Below are positions 62,318-64,000 of a DNA stretch of 64,000 nucleotides, piece by piece. The position numbers and the translations under genes are program-made. Position 1 is the first letter of the stretch. Every line of letters starts with the position of its first letter. The notes beneath the pieces are model-generated. The model did not search any database. It had not been told where the DNA came from and worked only from the letters and a program-made list of their open reading frames with translations. Source of the stretch: Hydnum rufescens UP504 (lineage: Eukaryota > Basidiomycota > Agaricomycetes > Cantharellales > Hydnaceae); the NCBI GenBank assembly GCA_014904985.1, contig MU128955.1, positions 140,892 to 204,891 on the forward strand, given 5' to 3'.

Positions 62318-62591
62318 ATACATATTACGCTATATACATATTATCCCCCCCCCCCTGGGGTTTGCCACCACAGGGGGGGGCATAGTTCATGCAGGCCACG
62401 CACCTGCATATACCCACCACACCCGCCGCAGTGGGTGGGGTCCATATGCCCCGGTTCGGGGTCGGTTCCATTTGGGCGCTCCCTTGAAGGGGTCGCGGTC
62501 TTCATTTGCAGGGCTTCGTTCGCGGTAATTGTTTGCCGCGTCTCATTCGGTGGGTTCTGCTTGGGGGCTCGCGGGGGTTCTGGTTCAGAAT

Positions 62592-62708
62592 CTAGAGAAA
62601 TAAATGATGAAATGTTAGTAGAACAGCAATGCAGCGCAAAAAGAGCAGCCTATGCTGCTCTTTTTGCGCCACAAGAATAAGAAATAAAATAAAATAAAAG
62701 AGACATAC
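62592..62708 (-). other. hairpin-bearing intron I3 (117 nt)
   Basis: Minus-strand donor gtatgt at 62708, branch-like CTAAC (complement of 62614-62618) and acceptor ctctag ending at 62592. At its centre (62634-62669) is a perfect inverted repeat with 16-bp arms GCGCAAAAAGAGCAGC and a 4-nt loop. Confidence 0.6.
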
Positions 62709-62714
62709 CTTTGT

Positions 62715-62750
62715 AGTACCCCACACCCAGCTGCGGGAGTGTGGGGTACT
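62715..62750. repeat. inverted repeat in exon end before intron I3
   Basis: Arms AGTACCCCACAC and GTGTGGGGTACT are perfect over 12 bp, 7 nt from the I3 donor on the minus strand. It corresponds to the inverted repeats before I2 and I1. Confidence 0.65.
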
Positions 62751-62772
62751 GGGACCGTGTACTCCAGGTCAT

Positions 62773-62792
62773 CCGTACGACCGGTCGTACGG
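62773..62792. repeat. 20-bp perfect palindrome
   Basis: CCGTACGACCGGTCGTACGG equals its own reverse complement. It lies in the 172-nt exon between introns I3 and I2. It could bind a dimeric protein or be a trace of an element; neither is shown. Confidence 0.8.
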
Positions 62793-62880
62793 GTCTTCTC
62801 TGTGCCCCGTCGTTCAGGCGTCGATAAGTGGGGTTGCGGGGGGTTTTGCGTCGGTATTCATTTGCAAAGAGACTCGAGAC

Positions 62881-62987
62881 CTAGACGATACAACTTTTAA
62901 ATTAGTTAAAAATTAAAGAACACGCAAAAAGAGCAGCTTTCGCTGCTCTTTTTGTGTGGCTGTAGGTAGTGGGAGGGAGGAACTCAC
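62881..62987 (-). other. hairpin-bearing intron I2 (107 nt)
   Basis: Minus-strand donor gtgagt at 62987, branch-like CTAAT (complement of 62901-62905) and acceptor gtctag ending at 62881. The central inverted repeat (62921-62958) has 17-bp arms CACGCAAAAAGAGCAGC with one mismatch and a 4-nt loop. Confidence 0.6.
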
Positions 62988-63376
62988 CTGATATGGAACC
63001 ACACACCCGCTGTGGCGGGTGTGTGATTCCTGGCGCGTCATTTGACATGGTCGCGTCCTCATTTGGCGCAGTGCCGTATATCGCGTCGTTGGGTTGCTGT
63101 GTTGCATTGCCGTGCATCGTGCTGCCTGTGTCGCATTGCCATGCGTCGCGCTGCCGTCGCGTTGCCGTACGCTGTGCTGCCGTGTCGCGTTGCCGTACGC
63201 TGTGCTGCCGTGTCGCGTTGCCGTATGCTGTGCTGCCGTGTCGCATTGCTGTACGTTGCGCTGCCGTGTCGCGTTCCGTGCGTTGTGCTGCTGTGTCACG
63301 TTCCCGTGCGTTGTGCTGCCATGTCATGTTCCCGTGCGTCGGGTTCCCATTTGGGCTCTCGTTGTGAGGCCTCAAT
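62985..63376 (-). CDS. repeat-rich exon of an unrecognised modular gene
   Basis: Between introns I2 and I1 one minus frame stays open for its whole length: LRPHNESPNGNPTHGNMTWQ, then arrays of RDTAAQRT-like words encoded by a 28-bp minisatellite, then PGITHPPQRVCGSISG before the donor. Because 28 is not a multiple of 3 the word changes with each unit. The exon end before I1 (THPPLRVCG in one frame) resembles this exon's end. No domain is recognised. The exon call rests on the splice signals; protein function is unknown and a non-coding transcript is equally possible. Confidence 0.35.
62997..63028. repeat. inverted repeat in exon end before intron I2
   Basis: Arms aaccacacacccgc and gcgggtgtgtgatt pair with one mismatch around a 4-nt loop, just before the I2 donor on the minus strand. 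It is related to the repeat at 63488-63519. Confidence 0.65.
63103..63352. repeat. 28-bp minisatellite, about nine units
   Basis: The unit reads gcgttgccgtac + gctgtgctgccgtgtc. Exact copies start at 63159 and 63187 and a near copy at 63215; degenerate units lie on both sides. It leaves all three plus frames open, so the overlapping plus-strand ORFs here are artefacts of the repeat. Confidence 0.9.
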
Positions 63377-63482
63377 CTAAAATAAATAAAGGTGCGTTAG
63401 TAAAAAAATTCCAAAGCAGCGCAAAAAGAGCAGCTTTTGCTGCTCTTTTTGCACCGTTGTATCTACTGAAAAAAATACTCAC
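63377..63482 (-). other. hairpin-bearing intron I1 (106 nt)
   Basis: Minus-strand donor gtgagt at 63482, branch-like CTAAC (complement of 63396-63400) and acceptor ttttag ending at 63377. The central inverted repeat (63421-63452) has perfect 14-bp arms GCAAAAAGAGCAGC and a TTTT/AAAA loop. Confidence 0.6.
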
Positions 63483-63487
63483 CTTGT

Positions 63488-63519
63488 GACCACACACCCG
63501 CAGAGGCGGGTGCGTGGTC
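63488..63519. repeat. inverted repeat in exon end before intron I1
   Basis: Arms gaccacacacccgc and gcgggtgcgtggtc pair with one mismatch around a 4-nt loop, 5 nt from the I1 donor on the minus strand. Confidence 0.65.
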
Positions 63520-63689
63520 GTGCGCTTGCCTTTTCGGGCGGTTGCTTGTTGTGGTTGCGGAGATGGAAGCAAGATGCAGATTCAACGCCGGCAATTGCCG
63601 ATACTCAAGAAGTGCCCAAGCGCTGGTGCTGCAAGCACAGCACACAATAGTACCAAGCGTGTATACTTAAAATAAATACTATATAATAA

Positions 63690-64000
63690 AATTGTGTGAA
63701 ATCAATCCGCGGTAGAAGGAGAATTTCTTCAGATATTTTTGATTGGCGGATGGGCTTTATGGCAATGATTCGTTGGCCTAGCTCATGTATGACGACTTTG
63801 GTATTCTTTGTCAGATTTCTTTCGATGGATAGGTTCTGCATTAATGTGCACACTGCACCAATTTTTAGGTCCAGTCTGTGATTTGGAATTCCAGGTAGGG
63901 TGAGGGAATTTAGGTAATCGATGTTGGCCATTGGGTCATGGTCTTTTATTACATCTTCTTCCTGGATTGTATCCATGCTGAAATATTCTTTGGTAGGCCG
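63690..64000 (-). pseudogene. PIF1/Helitron-type helicase C-terminal fragment, runs off right edge
   Basis: The minus frame reads DYLNSLTLPGIPNHRLDLKI, GAVCTLMQNLSIERNLTKNT, KVVIHELGQRIIAIKP and EEILLLPRIDF. This is the region of Helitron RepHel/PIF1-like helicases between motifs III and V (the usual PPHRLxLKxGxPIMLLRNL pattern and a late LPRI.F). After LPRIDF the frame enters intron-like AT-rich DNA and the expected QGQS motif is not found, so the 3' part seems lost. The 5' part lies beyond the window. Such helicases drive rolling-circle transposition. Confidence 0.62.

Noticed and set aside
63103..63352. 28-bp repeats as a CRISPR array.
   Set aside because: The units are directly adjacent, with no spacers, and vary gradually. 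This is a eukaryotic minisatellite.
62634..63452. Hairpins with A5/T5 edges look like bacterial rho-independent terminators.
   Set aside because: The genome is clearly fungal. The hairpins lie inside GT-AG introns and no bacterial gene is nearby.
62592..63482. The hairpins as multiple Helitron 3' ends.
   Set aside because: A CTAA occurs 20-30 nt beyond each hairpin, but the distance varies and it is better explained as the intron branch site followed by an AG acceptor.
62969..63489. Three overlapping plus-strand Cys/Arg-rich ORFs.
   Set aside because: They come from the 28-bp repeat being open in all frames. There are no introns, start context or homology, and the splice signals are on the other strand.
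1..64000. tRNA, rRNA or other structured RNA genes.
   Set aside because: I looked for tRNA B-box-like motifs and conserved rRNA words on both strands by eye and found none convincing. A covariance-model scan would be needed to be sure.

Overview
This window is nuclear DNA of a filamentous basidiomycete, most likely an Agaricomycete. The reasons are dense short GT-AG introns with CTAAC-type branch sites, a fatty acid synthase in which the beta and alpha chains form one reading frame, FunK1-type fungal kinases, a PalA/Rim20 gene and a STAND-like TPR gene. No rRNA, tRNA, CRISPR or bacterial feature was seen.

Layout. 1-1347: an ER J-protein gene (minus, runs off the left edge). 1.3-15.8 kb: a gene-poor accessory zone with a decayed phenol-hydroxylase-type FAD monooxygenase (2973-4922) and a ~205 bp echo of it (10240-10445), a protein of twelve 46-residue TPR units (6303-8072) with a degenerate NLR-like 5' part, a TPR scrap (1996-2480) and one possible orphan gene (12032-12716). 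15.8-51.2 kb: a conserved block holding an MFS drug-type transporter, a RasGAP (gap1/sar1 type), PalA/Rim20, the DEAD-box helicase Dbp5, the 13 kb fused FAS gene, a METTL21-type methyltransferase, the ASTRA protein Asa1, the Rpl4 chaperone Acl4, the mitochondrial protease Oma1 and Svf1. 51.3-61.5 kb: a duplication landscape in which a head-to-head FunK1 kinase / FAD oxidoreductase (DAO) pair occurs twice (about 52.47-55.64 and 57.86-61.5 kb) beside two further FunK1 fragments and LTR retrotransposon remnants. 61.5-64 kb: low-complexity DNA, a 28-bp minisatellite, inverted repeats and, at the right edge, a PIF1/Helitron-type helicase fragment.

The most unusual structure lies at 62.4-63.5 kb. 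Three consecutive minus-strand introns of 106, 107 and 117 nt have GT, CTAAY and AG signals. Each carries at its centre almost the same hairpin (core arm GCAAAAAGAGCAGC). The exon end before each donor carries a second inverted repeat. This looks like an introner-like or modular exon-intron family.

A caution on base accuracy: the J-protein, MFS, FAS and SVF1 genes each need one extra base in a short G or T run to read through a conserved motif, and FAS has three further one-base insertions. Uncorrected homopolymer/indel errors in the assembly are the simplest explanation. Pseudogene calls that rest on a single indel should therefore be held loosely; those that rest on substitutions or on many lesions are safer.
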